A stretch of 64,000 nt of DNA from Anastrepha obliqua (GCF_027943255.1 NC_072895.1:82214001-82278000), one strand, 5' to 3'. Positions 11,375 to 23,129 are shown, numbered from the stretch's first letter. A program made the numbers and translations. The notes: a model not told the origin generated them from the letters alone.

Positions 11375-11930
11375 CATAGAGCATCAACAATTCCAGATCG
11401 CCAGCGAGTACGATTTTGCGCTATAATCCCTCAAGATGGTGTTATTAAACTCCCATTGAATGCCATTTCGATCACCAACAGAAAGAGTAGAGGCCATGAT
11501 ATCTTCGATAACCACAAGAATAATAATTGGGGAGAGGATACATCCTTGCCTTACTCCCCTCTCAACTCGAAAAGGCTCTGACAACGCACCTTTGTGGAGC
11601 ACTCGTTATCGTTCCTTAATAAAAGCTACCAGTTTTTATGGGAGTTGTTTCTCCGCAGAGTTGCCAATATGCATTCGCGCTCGACGTTGTTAAAGGCCTT
11701 TTCGAACTCAATGAACAAAAGGTGTAGTTTTGACTTAAATCCAACTGAATGTTCAATGAAGATGCGCAGTGTGTTGATTTGGTCAGCGAATGAAGAGTCA
11801 GTACGGAATCCTGCCTAACAAGAGCTGATAGTTGCTTCAAGGTGATCTTTAAGATGGTTCAGTATAATTCTGGCTACTAACTTAGAAATAGCGGGCAGTA
11901 CGCAGATTTCTTCCAATTATACAATAGCAA
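11375..11930 (-). pseudogene. Non-LTR RT fragment
   Basis: On the minus strand, LHKGALSEPFRVERGVRQGC followed by ILSPIIILVVIEDIM (11602-11480) is the RT4 to RT5 region of a LINE polymerase. Upstream, in shifting frames between 11616 and 11840, the palm segment is still recognisable (LLFIEFEKAFNN-like, normally FxDFExAFDS). The YADD box is missing or degraded after EFNNTILRDY. It is 5'- and 3'-truncated. Confidence 0.7.
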
Positions 11931-12021
11931 TTATTGAGCTCGCCTGTATGAGCAAAACAACACGATTTTTTTTTTTGTTTAATTAAACTTTATTTTATAT
12001 AATATTTTATCTATACTTATA

Positions 12022-12720
12022 CAGGGTTTGATTGAAAAGTAATGAACCTTCCCGCGCGGAGCGTCTGCCAAGCGATAAACCGAATCGGCTGGTGAAGGAA
12101 AATGATCCCCTTCCACTAGAAACCGGTCCCAGTTCGCTGGCAACAGCGGTGCAGTCAACATCGTTCCGGGCGTGAAAGATGTTTTAAAAGTGGTTTAGGA
12201 TTTTGCAGTGGTGAAAATGCAGCTGATCATCTTTTTCGGCTCTCGAGGCATCTTCCGCAAGGAGTTTGTACCTCCAGGAAGCACTGTTAACGCGGCATTT
12301 TACAAAGAAGTGCTCCTTCGGCTGAAAAACCGCGTCGCCCGGGTTCGGCCTGACTTCGTCAACAATTGGACCCTTCATCAAGACAATGCGCCGGCGCACA
12401 CCGCCTTCCTCTGCACCTCTGCATTGGCCAAGATGGGGGTTCCGGTGCTTATCCACCCTCCCTACAGCCCAAACCTGTCCCCTCCGGACTTCTTCTTGTT
12501 CAGGCGCCTGAAAAGAAAGCTGAAGGGGAGGCGTTTCGACTCCATCGAGGTGATCCAAAAAACTGTGACAGCCGAATTGAACGCGATTCCGGCGGATGAG
12601 TTTAAAAAATGCTTCCTGCAATGGAAGAACCGCTACCAGCGGTGTATTGACGCTCAAGGGTCCTATTTTGAAGAATATTAGTTGTATAAGCCAAAAGGTT
12701 TAATAGAAATAAATTTAACA
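12022..12720 (+). mobile_element. mariner-family element, internally deleted, right end missing
   Basis: The left end CAGGGTTTGATTGAAAAGTA follows a TA at 12020-12021 and is typical of a mariner terminus. About 150 bp of leader follow, then the sequence jumps into the middle of a transposase. No matching inverted end is visible after the stop at 12681, so the right end is lost or diverged. Confidence 0.7.
12208..12681 (+). pseudogene. mariner transposase, C-terminal half
   Basis: The open frame of 157 codons starts mid-protein (IIFFGSRGIFRKEFVPPGST). It contains the second catalytic Asp in LHQDNAPAHTA and the third in YSPNLSPPDFFLF, and ends RCIDAQGSYFEEY with a natural stop. The helix-turn-helix domains and the first Asp are absent, so it cannot be active. 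Its frame is clean and its GC content is higher than that of its neighbours, which suggests a younger insertion than the surrounding relics. Such C-terminal frames are often mislabelled as SETMAR-like host genes. Confidence 0.8.
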
Positions 12721-12889
12721 TCTTACAGGTACCTCTTAGAGGCCTTATGCCTCGAAATATTAATCCTAGTCTCGTCAGCATTACACAGTGAATACATTAT
12801 ACCAAATTGAATGAATTAATTGTTTTATATCTGGAAAAATTATGTTTGCATTTATTATGTTTTACCTGCCCATGAGGAGTTCACGTTCG

Positions 12890-13041
12890 CTCAATAGAAG
12901 AGAGCGTCCGGCCAAGAGAGCGTCCGGCCAAGAGAGCGTCAGATTAAGAGAGAGTAATTTATTCCAACATTCACAATTAAAACTTTGTATAAAAAAAAAA
13001 AGTCCGACCAAGGGAGGTGTCTGTTAGGAGAGGTTTCACTG
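12890..13041. repeat. Possible pogo-like MITE terminus with 16-bp repeats
   Basis: A unit of about 16 bp (AGAGAGCGTCCGGCCA) is repeated about 2.5 times near 12899-12942. The stretch ends GTTAGGAGAGGTTTCACTGTA. Read inward this starts CAGTGAAACCTCTCCTAAC, the style of pogo/Tigger termini, with a TA alongside. A convincing left terminus was not found. Confidence 0.4.
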
Positions 13042-14739
13042 TATATACAATATATATATTTATGAAGTTGCGAAAACCCAGTTTATTTACATATGCAAAT
13101 AGTGTCTGTAAAAATAGGAACCCTTTAACGATAAGCCAGTCTGTTTAGAATGAATAATTCATTTTTAAAATAGGTCAACTTAGGACAACAAAATATCATG
13201 AGCTGCTTATGTGCATGAAAAATATATTTCAACAGTTGGGATGTCGATCAGTATGAAATCCAATAGTGCCTGCTTAAGTAATTAAATAGTAGGCCAAGGC
13301 GAAGTTCAAGGAAACGGAGCGAATGCATCTGAAAGTGAATAAGCATTACAACAAAAAACAGAGAGCACATTCGCCCTTCTAGCACCAGTTAATAAAGTTC
13401 TAATATGAAGCGTTAAAAAATTTTCTTTACTTGCCAATCAGTATTAAAAATCAGGCGATTCCGTTTTCTGAGTCGTGCATACAAACGCTCCAGTGCTGAA
13501 ATAATTTCTTGCCTCCTCTGCAACGAACAAATAAAGAACAACTTGGCTTCACTGGATGCGTCTAATTGTCGTCAAAAGTCATGAAATCGACCAAAATCGC
13601 TTAGACGGCTGCTACGTTAATCAAAAAGACGAAGATGAAAAGGCAACAGGAAGCAGTCATAGTCCACAACGAAATCTGAAAACAAGACAAAAAAAAAGGA
13701 ACCAAAGAGGAAAAAAAATCGGCATCATTTTACGAAAGTGACACGACATGCGATGATGACACATTGATGTCTCCATCGTAGCTGTTGATGAGCTCACAAA
13801 GAGTCTACGAGTTCAGTAAGTTGGTGCAATTTGTGACCACGTCTGCAAATTTCATTCACTCATTCATTCTTCCTCCACAATTGGAAGCACAAAGCTGGCT
13901 CAGCAGTAACAATTTGAGTTTTGTGCAACGGGCGTATAATGAGACAAGCACAAACGTTGCATGCAACATGCAATGGATTTGTACTCTAATTCGCACTATT
14001 CGCCACTAACACGCATGTCCCTTTGCTGCGCTTCTCCTCGCTGCACATTTACGCTTCTAATCGATTCCCTTTTCAAAGCAATGCACAATTTGCGCATTTC
14101 AGATTTTGTGTAACCCCAAACCCATTCGACTTTCCCCGCTCAGTTCGCCTTACGCCGTTCGATATGCAATTACAATAGTCTTAGACTCTATGAGCGGCCT
14201 TTGTAGCCCTTTTATTGTTGTCGGCTGATGGCTGACGTTTGATTGTTGACGGCTGTTCTGCGTTCTATGTGTCACTGGAAAGGTGTCTGTGCTTGCTTGT
14301 TGTTGTTCGATTATGATTGTGGTGCTACATATTTTGGAGCGTAGACAAGTCGTTGTCTCTGTCACGCCCCCGCCTTTGTGTGCACATAAGCGCCTGTATA
14401 GGTGTAAAGGTGCACACATACACACATACGTACTCATTTGCATGCTTAAAAACTCACGTAAGAGTCGTCGGATCAAATAATGATGGCACATGTTTAATGA
14501 GTGGTTGTGGAAAGCTGTTGATAGTCCAGTATTAGATACTAAAAACGCGCACACCGAAGTGTGTGATTGAAAAATATCGAAGAGGGAAAAGTTGAGTAGA
14601 AGAAATTCGAAATCCGCTTTTACAGCAACGAATATTGCGCAGTTTTTGTTTTTGATTGCAGATAAAGTTTCGAAGAAATGCAAAATGATGCCGGTATTGT
14701 TGTAAAATTTTTCGTTACAATATAGAGCAATAATAAATA
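13042..14739. other. Non-coding, host-like sequence
   Basis: No element ends or protein motifs are recognisable. A minus-strand frame of 204 codons (14150-14764) is low in information and has no domain. Short TG/CA-rich stretches occur near 14400-14440. Confidence 0.45.
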
Positions 14740-14960
14740 TTATTATCTTCCTCTTTCTTGGCATGTCCTAGTTTTAGATTATATCGAATACGATATGTGC
14801 CATCTGCCAACTTGATTCGGCCATATACTTTTCTCAAAATTTTCCTTTGGAATGTTGCTATTTGGTTCACGTCTTTCATTCTAATCGTCCATACTTCACA
14901 GACGTTTGTCAGAATTGGGCATGGGATGGCATAGGAGGCATGATACATACTTAATTTTTG
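14740..14960 (-). pseudogene. LINE RT C-terminal scrap
   Basis: On the minus strand, CEVWTIRMKDVNQIATFQRK followed by ILRKVYGRI matches the conserved ...ETW...(L)xxFERKILRKIYGP segment of LINE RTs. The segment also occurs at 2535, 19050, 23600 and 32220. Only about 70 codons remain. Confidence 0.65.
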
Positions 14961-16185
14961 TTCTCTCGAGAGGAGTTTGGACTTTAATAACTTTATATGT
15001 GTAAAGTATACCCTGTTTGCTGCTTGTACTCACTCGTATATTACGCCCGTTTCTAAATCGATCGATGCATTGCTATGCACATGGGTAAGCAGTTTCATGG
15101 TATTGGTATTCCAAAAACAAATTTCCAAACAAATTTTTTTTAAAAGGTATATTTTTAAATTGTTAAAAAAATCGAAGGTATTTCAATATATTTCAATCGA
15201 TATTGCACTCAATACCCAGTTTTCATTAATTACTTTTCTTAATTTACTTCTTATCATACCCAATCCTATAAAACAAACCAATTTTCAGAAAAATGTTCGA
15301 CTGTGTCCAAAATACTTGGATCACTTGACTTGGAATGGCTCAATGGATACAAAAACTAACTATTTATTACGAAATTGTATATGTGAAAGGGGTGATAATT
15401 CTTCTCACAGCGCCTGATCCTAGCGCCAATGTTAAGCTTCTACTTCCGCACAAATCTGAGTAGCTGCGTAATTAAGTAATTACCACTTATATTCTGCAAA
15501 TCACCTAATGATTGTATAATTTGTGCACTCGTTTGAAATTTCACTTGCTGAATAACTCAAAGGTATGGGATTTGAATATCTCTCTATTTACCCATACATA
15601 TCGTTTCTCTCCTGTATGTAATTGCACGAGCTTGTGCGTGACTATCATTCGGTTGCTCCGAGCTCGAAAGCCACTATGCCACACGAAATATCAAATACAA
15701 AAAAATTTCTTAACATCCATCACCACTTGACAGATAATGACAAACCTATGAGTGTATTTCTGCCTTGAAAAAGTATGCCTTTAAACCATCAGCTCTTTGA
15801 AGACGGCATGAAATCGAAGGCGCCAATTATATATTCACTTAATACACTTTTTCAGTTTTTTGATGTAGATAAATTCAAGACTTTTGTGTTGGCAAAGAGT
15901 AGTGCAAATGAAATGTAAGAGTTTTTCGAAGTAGTTTTTCTTACCGTAAAAAATTATAAACAAAAAAATGTAAACTTAGCGAATTGTATAGAAATTGTCC
16001 TCGGTTGATAACAAAGAAATTAGTTTTCAAAAAGCCATAAAAAAATATTTTTTTGTGTACCAAACCGAAAATAAACATTCCAATATAATTTTTTTTAGAA
16101 AACTGCGAGCAATGTTTTTTTTTTTAATTTTTTGTTAATTTCATTTGTGCGCATTTTTCTATTGCTTAGACTTCCCCTTGAAATA
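14961..16185. other. Non-coding AT-rich sequence
   Basis: No recognisable coding or transposon signal. The plus-strand frame of 146 codons (14977-15417) has no motif. Confidence 0.45.
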
Positions 16186-16187
16186 TA

Positions 16188-17464
16188 TCAGGTCAGTCCA
16201 TAAGTTTGTGCGTATTTTACCCATAATTTCACTTTTGTACGATTTTTGCATACACAAAATTATTCGCGGAATATAGCGAAACTATTTATATTTTCTTTGA
16301 TATATTGTGCATTTAACAAGTGATTTTAATCGCGAATAGAAGCACGTGTTGTTAAAAAATAAAATGGCATCTTCGAACGAGTATGAGAGGCATATTTTGC
16401 ATCTTTTTATAAAAGTGGTAAAAATGCATCAACTGGTGCTGCAGAAATAAACACTGTTCACGGAGAGGATACCGTGAGTGTAAGGACTGCGCCAAAGTGG
16501 TTTTCAAAATTCCGAAGTGGTAACTGCGATGTGGAGGATGCCCCGCGCGCTGGTCGTCCTGAAGTCTTTAACTCCGACGCCTTGCTCGAACTCGTGGAAG
16601 CTGAACCAAATTTGACAGTCAATATGATAGTTCAGAGGTTAAATTCATCGCATGGAACAGTTCACAGGCACCTGGTTCAGTTGGGAAAGGTTTCAAAGCT
16701 GGGAAAATGGGTTCCGCATAGACTTTCCGTCGCCAACCTTCAGCAGCGAGTGAATGTGTGTTCTCAGCTGCTGCAACGGCTTGAAAATGAAAGTTTTTTG
16801 AACCGTATCGTTACTGGTGATGAAAGATGAGTCCTTTACAATAAACCTGTTCGGAAACGCCAATGCTTAGATAAAGATGAAACACCAGAACCGACCCCTG
16901 GATATGGCCTTCACCCCAAGAAGATTCTCCTGTCTACTTGGAGGGATATGACCGGTATTGTTTATTATGAACTTCTGGAACCAAACCAGACGATAACTGC
17001 TGATTATTATTCCCAGCAGCTATCAAACCTGAATGAGGCACTTAACAAAAATCGACCGTCTTTAGTGAATAGATGCAAAGTTTTGTTTCACCACGGCAAC
17101 GCAAGACCTCATACCGCAAGGCAAACATTAGGCAAACTGAACGAGCTCGGATGGGAGCTAATGCCGCATCCACCATACTCTCCGGATATTGTACCTTGTG
17201 ATTATCACCTTTTCCGTGGACTTCAATCCCATATGAGTAACAAGAACTACTCCTCAAAGGAAGCTATAAAAGGGATATCGTTGCGTCTTTTAGCTCCAAT
17301 GACAAAAAAATTTTTGAGCAGGATATTAGAAAATGGCCTAAACGTTGGGAAGATATTGTAAATAATGAAGAAAAATATATTATTAATTAACAAATACTTG
17401 AAACATCTTTTTATTTATTTTAAAGCCACCTTTAAAAAACGCACGAACTTGTGGATTGACCTGA
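16188..17464 (+). mobile_element. mariner-family transposon with TA duplication
   Basis: The left end TCAGGTCAGTCCATAAGTTT and right end (read inward, TCAGGTCAATCCACAAGTTC) are inverted repeats of about 27 bp. TA dinucleotides flank both sides (16186-16187 and 17465-17466). The 1277-bp length is typical of an intact mariner, and the transposase inside is nearly complete, so this is one of the younger elements here. Confidence 0.9.
16364..17361 (+). pseudogene. mariner transposase, nearly complete, second catalytic Asp lost
   Basis: It starts MASSNEYERHILHLF at 16364. A small frameshift near 16405 precedes YKSGKNASTGAAEI. The helix-turn-helix region (WFSKFRSGNCDVEDAPRAGR), WVPHRLS linker and first Asp (VTGDER) are present. 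The next codon is TGA (16828-16830), where the family has Trp. Later, LEPNQTITADYY is followed by FHHGNARPHTA, where the family has HDN, so Asp is Gly (GGC at 17095-17097). The third Asp is in PDIVPCDYHLF. Even with the frame restored, the enzyme would lack one metal-binding residue. Confidence 0.88.
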
Positions 17465-17585
17465 TATTTGTGTTTTTGCCTAGCGCCTCCGACTAGCTTT
17501 TCCTCAGTTCGCAAACACCTGTCCCTCTGTTAAAGTTCCGCCAGGGTATCATTTTATCACGTTCCGATCTATTTTGTTGGCATTA

Positions 17586-17918
17586 TAAAATATATATATA
17601 ATTGACGCGTACACCCCTTTTATGTATTTGGCCGAGCTCCTCCTCCTATTTGTGGTGTGCGTCTTGATATTGTTCCACAAATGGAGGGACCTACAGTTTC
17701 GAGCTGACTCCGAACGGCAGATATTTTTTATGAGGAGCTTTTTCATGGCAGAAATACACTCGGAGGTTTGCCATTGCCTGCCGAGGGGCGCCCGCTATTA
17801 GAAAACACTTTTTCTTAGTTTTTTGATCTTTCACCCAGAATCGAACCGACGTTCTCTCTCTGAATTCCGAATGGTAGTCACGCATCAACCATTCGACCAC
17901 GGCGGCATGTAGGCTTTT
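17586..17918 (-). repeat. tRNA-derived SINE, full-length copy
   Basis: On the minus strand the head reads GCCGCCGTGGTCGAATGGTT, with A-box-like TGGTCGAATGG and B-box GGTTCGATTCT about 40 bp later, as in a tRNA promoter. A body shared with seven other stretches of this window follows, and the copy ends in a TA-rich tail. TTGGCATTA occurs on both sides (17577-17585 and 17919-17927), consistent with a target duplication. Transcription by RNA polymerase III and mobilisation by a LINE are inferred from the structure. Confidence 0.8.
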
Positions 17919-17929
17919 TTGGCATTAGA

Positions 17930-18364
17930 TAAAAAAAAAATGATGCTGTGGAATAAAAAAAGGTCACAATATTTATTTTAGGTGTTAGTGCTAAATCCCT
18001 TCGTAATGATAATAATAAAAATAATCACATTTTTTCCGCCCATAAATTTACAATAATATCACCAGCTTGAGCGACAATCGCAAAGGAACATAGATATCTC
18101 GTTTGATAAGTTGGAACGTGAGTGGTTATATCCCAAAATTGATGCTATCGCCTTAAAATTAATCCCCATTTACTACAACGTACTTATGCCAGCGTTTGAT
18201 TTAGTTCTCGAAACATTTCTGGTTCTCTTTTTCGGTATATCCATCAGATCCGTCTTCGATTTTTCTTTCGACTACTTCCTTTCGGCTGTTGAAACGCGTT
18301 CCCGTAGTAGTGTTTTGACTCGATCAAACAAAACAGAAAGAATTTCAAGAAGCCATATCAGATG
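17930..18364. other. Unassigned AT-rich sequence
   Basis: No clear element. Its right part grades into the mariner relic that follows. Confidence 0.4.
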
Positions 18365-18759
18365 AATCCCATGGCTGTTGTATTCATTTTGTTTTTGGTC
18401 AAACTCACTCGTCTGATGCTTGCATTGCGTACCGTACTCATAAAACCTACGTCTCGTCTCCAGTAATGAATGTTGGGTTCGACTCACCCTTGGAAATCAT
18501 ATCTTTGGCGATATAAACGACAACTTTTCTTTCACTTTATTGATGCTCTCATCAGTTTTCAATGTCGGGGATGTGCCACTATGTCCGTAATTTTTGATGG
18601 ACTCACGATCTCTTCTGAAGCGTCCATGCCATTCGTAAACGGCTGTTTCCTTTAGGGTATCATTACCTAAACTCCCAATATTTCTAAGGTTTGCCTACCA
18701 TCCAATCCAGTTACAACGCAAAATTTAATACACATTTTTTGTTGCAAATTCAAATCCAT
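18365..18759 (-). pseudogene. mariner transposase relic, N-terminal and middle parts
   Basis: From 18759 on the minus strand, MDLNLQQKMCIKFCVVTGLD opens a mariner helix-turn-helix domain, followed by YEWHGRFRRDRESIKN. After a gap of the expected middle, FYEYGTQCKHQTSEF resembles the WxYxYxPETKxQSxxW segment just after the first catalytic Asp. The catalytic motifs themselves are not recognisable. Several frame changes; no termini found. Confidence 0.55.
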
Positions 18760-18859
18760 TTTTAAAACTCTAAAAAATCGAAAACACAAACAGTGGTAGA
18801 TTTACTTAACACGCCGTTATTCTTCTCATTTTTTTTATTTGGCCTAATCAAGCATCACA

Positions 18860-19165
18860 AGCCGTTATCGGATTCAGGCTGACTGCATCAGGTCTCGTCA
18901 GACGTCTTTGATTTGCGTGCGCCTTCGGCAATTTGTTATATCAAGCGATGATAGGGTTCCCTCGACATGATCCTTTTATCGGAGGAATGGTCTTCCCCCC
19001 CGTCGTTGTCCTCTATTTTGCCCTCCGAATCCCTTCTTTGCGGTAGTAGTTATCGCCAACACGAACAGGGCGAAGATTTTCCGAAGTATCTTTCTCTCGA
19101 AAACCCCAAGAGCGACTGCATCAGCCAGCGAAACAACCCATGCTTCAGCGACGTGGAGTAGCACC
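18860..19165 (-). pseudogene. LINE RT C-terminal relic and 3' end
   Basis: On the minus strand, ADAVALGVFERKILRKIFAL is followed by GGRPFLR, KDHVEGTLSSLDITNCRRRT and QIKDV. These match the usual end of this RT family (ERKILRKIFGP ... RWKDQVExDLxxLGI). It ends in sequence resembling a 3' tail near 18850. It belongs to the same broad family as 2284-2841. Confidence 0.7.
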
Positions 19166-19189
19166 TAACCCAGAAATTTCGGGCAACGG

Positions 19190-19840
19190 AATTTGTCCCC
19201 CAAGCTTACAGTTTTATTAAACGCCAGAACGGCATCCATGAAGAACCAACTCTATTCACCCACGTCTGGGCCCCCCCTCCCCATTTGTAGCTTTCAGGCT
19301 TTCATGCTCGCTTTTTTGTATCTCTATCTGTGCGGCTTCGCTTTGTTACACTTTGCCAAGGTCTATCTTTTTTTTTGTAATACGTTCTCCTTGAATTTCC
19401 TTATCGCGTTCCAGCTGCCTTCGCGTTCGAGCATTTTGCTGATTATGTTGCTCGGGGCGATGTCGCCAATCTGCTTCCTCAGAGCATCTTTTTCCACGAG
19501 CCATCTGTCGCAAGTAAAAAAACGTGTGTTCAGCGCCATCGCTCGGCGCTTCGCAGTGCATGCACTTGGAATCGGGTACCTTGCCCATGTGGTATAGATA
19601 TGTCTGCAAGTATGCGCAGTCCAAGAGGAGCTACGTTGAGAAGTAGTTCACTTGCCCGAAGTTCCTTTGGACCCATTTGTCAATTGATGGAATAACTTCA
19701 TTCATTACTGCGCATTAAGGTCGACGGGTATCTCCTCGCTGATCACCAAGACTGCAGCGCTAGAGACAGTGCGGTTGGCTGAGGCAACCCTGAGTGCCAA
19801 TGATAAGCTTTGAGTGGGAGTAATAAGTAGAGTAATCATG
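19190..19840 (-). pseudogene. R1-type LINE C-terminal domain relic
   Basis: The minus strand reads NEVIPSIDKWVQRNFGQVNY near 19690, then DCAYLQTYLYHMGKVPDSKC and MHCEAPSDGAEHTFF (19610-19500). This is the C-terminal Cys-Cys-His-Cys finger of R1-clade ORF2 and the helical segment before it. The final Cys of the finger is not preserved in frame. About 200 codons remain, with several frameshifts. It may derive from the same family as 5245-5702. Confidence 0.7.
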
Positions 19841-19954
19841 GCATTTAACTTCATACTCATATTTAAGTACTTCAGGTGAATTCAGTGCTTACCTTAAGGT
19901 TTTACAAGTAGTTGTATAGCCTTGGATATATAGCGTAAGTGATGAGGACCATAC

Positions 19955-20115
19955 GTGTCCAAGCAGGATACTTCTCCATCACATAAATCCACAGTGACTC
20001 AATTTAAATACCAGATAATCCGCATAATCCTATGCTTTTTCCAAGCATTTGGCCTCCTAGCTCGCCTGATCTCAATCCTTTGGATTATTAGGTGTCGGAC
20101 GTTCTTCAAAGAATG
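19955..20115 (+). pseudogene. Tc1/mariner-superfamily DD37D-like transposase scrap
   Basis: KQDTSPSHKSTVTQF (about 19959) and, after a one-base shift, WPPSSPDLNPLDY (about 20050) are the second and third catalytic motifs. The third acidic residue is Asp, and it lies about 37 residues after the second, as in DD37D (maT-like) elements. Nothing else of the element is recognisable. Confidence 0.6.
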
Positions 20116-20199
20116 GACAATACATAAATTATAAATTATATTAGTTTTTAAAAAAGAAAACTTACGCTTTTACCTCTTTAAACAAAAAAAAAATGCCTT

Positions 20200-22179
20200 T
20201 TCTAGCTTAAAAAATATTTATTTGCAATAAAAACTTTAAACTATCTTATTCGTTATTCTTACGGAAACACTCAGGACACACCATAATAGCATGTTCGGCA
20301 TGTAGCACAGTTGTAACGCGTTTTTCGGTTTTTCTTTGAGGAACAGTATCCACAGCGACCACTTTTATTAAACGATGTTCCAGAAGTCTCAGGACCATCT
20401 ATTTTACATAATTCAAAGAGCCGAAGTTTGATGGTTTTAGACAAGGAACTGTTTAGAGCTCGACGTCGAAGTTGCGAGTTAATAAGATCGTATGACAAAG
20501 ATTCAAGAAAGGCTCTCCGGTCAATTTTCTTACTAGGATTATTTTGTACATGTATTATGTATGAATTTATACCCGCAACATTCATAAGGCTATAGAAAAT
20601 AACCATGGGCCATCGAGCAACATTATACGTTTCACACATTTTATCTACGGTGTCAACCCCGCCTTTCGTCATATTATAGTCCATTATCATTTCTTGTTTA
20701 TTAGTAATCTCTTTGATTTCAACACCAGCATGCATGCTCGATACAAGAAGCACATTTCCCCCTTTTTGGGAACATACGAAACAAGACTGCAGTTGCCACG
20801 GTGTCCGAACAAGCTGGATTTTTCCGCTCGTTCTCTTATCTCGGTGAACTGTTTTGGGTAATTCTTTCTTATTTTTCCTTATTGTCCCAATAATGGTCAG
20901 TTTGTGCTTAGATTCAAGTTTATCCAGCAATGGGATACTAGTGAAAAAGTTTTCACATGTGATATTCCGGCCAGAATTGTGAATACTTTCGCTTAGTCGT
21001 ACAACTAGTTCCATGGACGAGTTATCAACTTCATATGGGCCACTAGGTTGCTTTCCTACGTAAACTTTCATTTTCGAGGTATAAAACATTTTGGCATCTG
21101 TTAAGGCGTAAATTTTTATGCCATATTTATTTGGTTTTGAGGGGATGTACTGCCTGAAGCCACAACGACCTCTTAATGCCTCCAATTGTTCATATATTGT
21201 AACAAACTGGGACACACTGTAGTATTTTTGAAACGCGGCTACAACTTCTTCAAATAATTCCCTTATTGGAGCTAGTTTATCTACCTTTCAGCTCGCGTGG
21301 CTTTATTGTCAAATCTTAGACAACGCATTAATAAATAAAATCGATTCCAGCTCATAGTTAAGCGAAATATCTCCGGAGAGGAACCATCTGTTTTGAATAA
21401 ATCTCTAGCATTCAAGCGACTATTTCTCCTAACTCCAGCAAAGATTAAAAGGCCTAAAAGGGCCTTTCTTCGCTTTCTCTTGAAAAATTAGGTTTTATGA
21501 GATCAATATGTTCATTAGTATACTTGACAATACGATTTATAATAACTTCAATAAAAAATAATCTCCAAACCTCCTTGAAATTTTTTGCTTATTTTCTAGG
21601 CCCTGGCAGTTGAATGACTATATTACTAGCGAGTTGTCTTACTCGATTTGACGGAGCATCATTATTCCACCTTGTGTGCCCATCTTTACCGAGATAAAAT
21701 TCTCTTTCATCTATCTCATTCAACTCCTCGTCGTATTCTTCATCATCTTCTTGCTCGGTATCATAACTTTCTACATCTCCTGCAACAAAGTCTTCAACGT
21801 CGCTGTCATTTTCATCCTCATAATCAGAAGTCCAAGTTTCTTCCTCCAAAAATAGTCTGATTTGCTCTTCATTCATTATAATATTAAAAAGTACCTGCAA
21901 AATAGTAAAACGTAAAAAATAAGAAGAAAACAAAAATCAAAATAACTGCTTTAACTTCACAAAAAATTACACATATACCCGTGTCGGTCTCACAGACCAA
22001 TTTTTATAAAATTCACCAACACGCCTGTCTAGTGCAAACGCCGAATCAACACTAATATAGAGCTTGCAAGAAAAGCGGAAGCTAGCAGTAAATTCAACTT
22101 TGTAGAGTTTCTGGAAAAACAAAAATTTACGTAAAATCATTTTCTCGGTCTCACAGATCAACGCGCGGGTATAGGAAGG
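20200..22179 (-). mobile_element. piggyBac-like element, one end retained
   Basis: The right end reads inward CCTTCCTATACCCGCGCGTT and is followed outward by TTAA (22180-22183), the piggyBac target. A subterminal inverted copy of ATACCCG...GGTCTCACAGACC lies at 21974-21996 against 22144-22172, a structure known from piggyBac-like ends. The opposite end beyond 20246 shows no matching terminus, so it is deleted or truncated. Confidence 0.75.
20246..21876 (-). pseudogene. piggyBac-like transposase, broken
   Basis: It starts MNEEQIRLFLEEETWTSDYE at 21876, with an acidic N-terminus. A TAA follows LPGPRK near 21589. The next part (NFKEVWRLFFIEVI, then DKLAPIRELFEE, 21580-21270) has frameshifts. 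From 21215 a long open frame carries KIYALTDAKMFY (first catalytic Asp region), TCENFFTSIPLLDKL, and YNMTKGGVDTVDKM (third Asp). The family has Asp-Asn before FFTS; here it is Glu-Asn. The C-terminal cysteine-rich finger (CGYCSSKKNRKTRYNCATC) ends after a frameshift as VCPECFRKNNE at 20246. The substitution and breaks make it inactive. Confidence 0.85.
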
Positions 22180-22183
22180 TTAA

Positions 22184-23125
22184 AATTAATATTAAGATAT
22201 TAATATGGTGTCGTATAACTGCGGTATACTGCATATGAAGGTACCTCTCGCAAGTAGTGTTTAACGTTCTAAAATCTCATTTTTTACTTAACTTTTTATC
22301 ACTTTAATTTAAATAGCAAATGAACTGCTACTTTCCTATAATCATAAATTATTCCGAGTATATTTTAATGTAATTTCAAGCATTCACCTTTTCTACGATT
22401 AACCTTAAAGCGCACATAATTAGCTGAAATACAAAGGACAATGCAGAGCAACATTTTGCCTGCAAGGCAGCTTACAACTAAAATCATTTAATTGTGTTTT
22501 ATTACATACAATAAAAGCTACTGCGCCATAAATACTTGTGTTTATTTGTCTTTAGGCGCAACACCGGGCTGAATTCTATGCCCCACATATGCGCAGCTAT
22601 TCAACTTCATTCAGTCACGATTAGGCCAAAGCCACCGAGCGTGCGTTTTGCGCTTCTAAATAGTTGGCGCTCGCAGCAATCGTAATACAACTAAAATTAC
22701 TAACTAAGTGTATAAAGTTATAAATGCAAAAGTTTTGCAAGGGGGCGTTTTGGTTAAATTTTTTCCAATATAAGAAATGTTTAGGCAAAACTAATTGATT
22801 TTTTTTTATTTATTATGAAACAATTTCATGTCAAGTAATCTAAGTATTTTGGAGATTGTCGCAAATTTTTCTGAAAACTGATTTATTTGCAGGTTTGGCG
22901 TCAAGCATCCAAGAAATTAGTTTCACTTAGAATTTTTTGGCGTGTATAGGAATTTGTGAAGGTGCATAATTTGTTCTTATTGCTGTCAGCCAAATTGTTA
23001 ATAGTAAAAAATAGTTTAGGTATTTTGCAATTTAAAAACTATGTGTCGGTTTTCTTGCATTGGTATTTTTTTTTCTTTTTTTTTTAACTTTATACAATTT
23101 AATCAGTTTGAATTGAAGGCAGTAG
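22184..23125. other. Non-coding AT-rich sequence
   Basis: No recognisable element. GC content rises near 22560-22680 without a coding signal. Confidence 0.45.
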
Positions 23126-23129
23126 AAAA

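Noticed and set aside
12208..12681. Host SETMAR-like gene
   Set aside because: No SET domain, and the frame ends in a typical mariner C-terminus beside a mariner terminus; it is a transposase fragment.
14150..14764. 204-codon minus-strand open frame
   Set aside because: Low-information, Ile/Phe- and Cys-rich sequence without any domain. It overlaps microsatellite-like DNA and a LINE scrap and has no splice or codon evidence.
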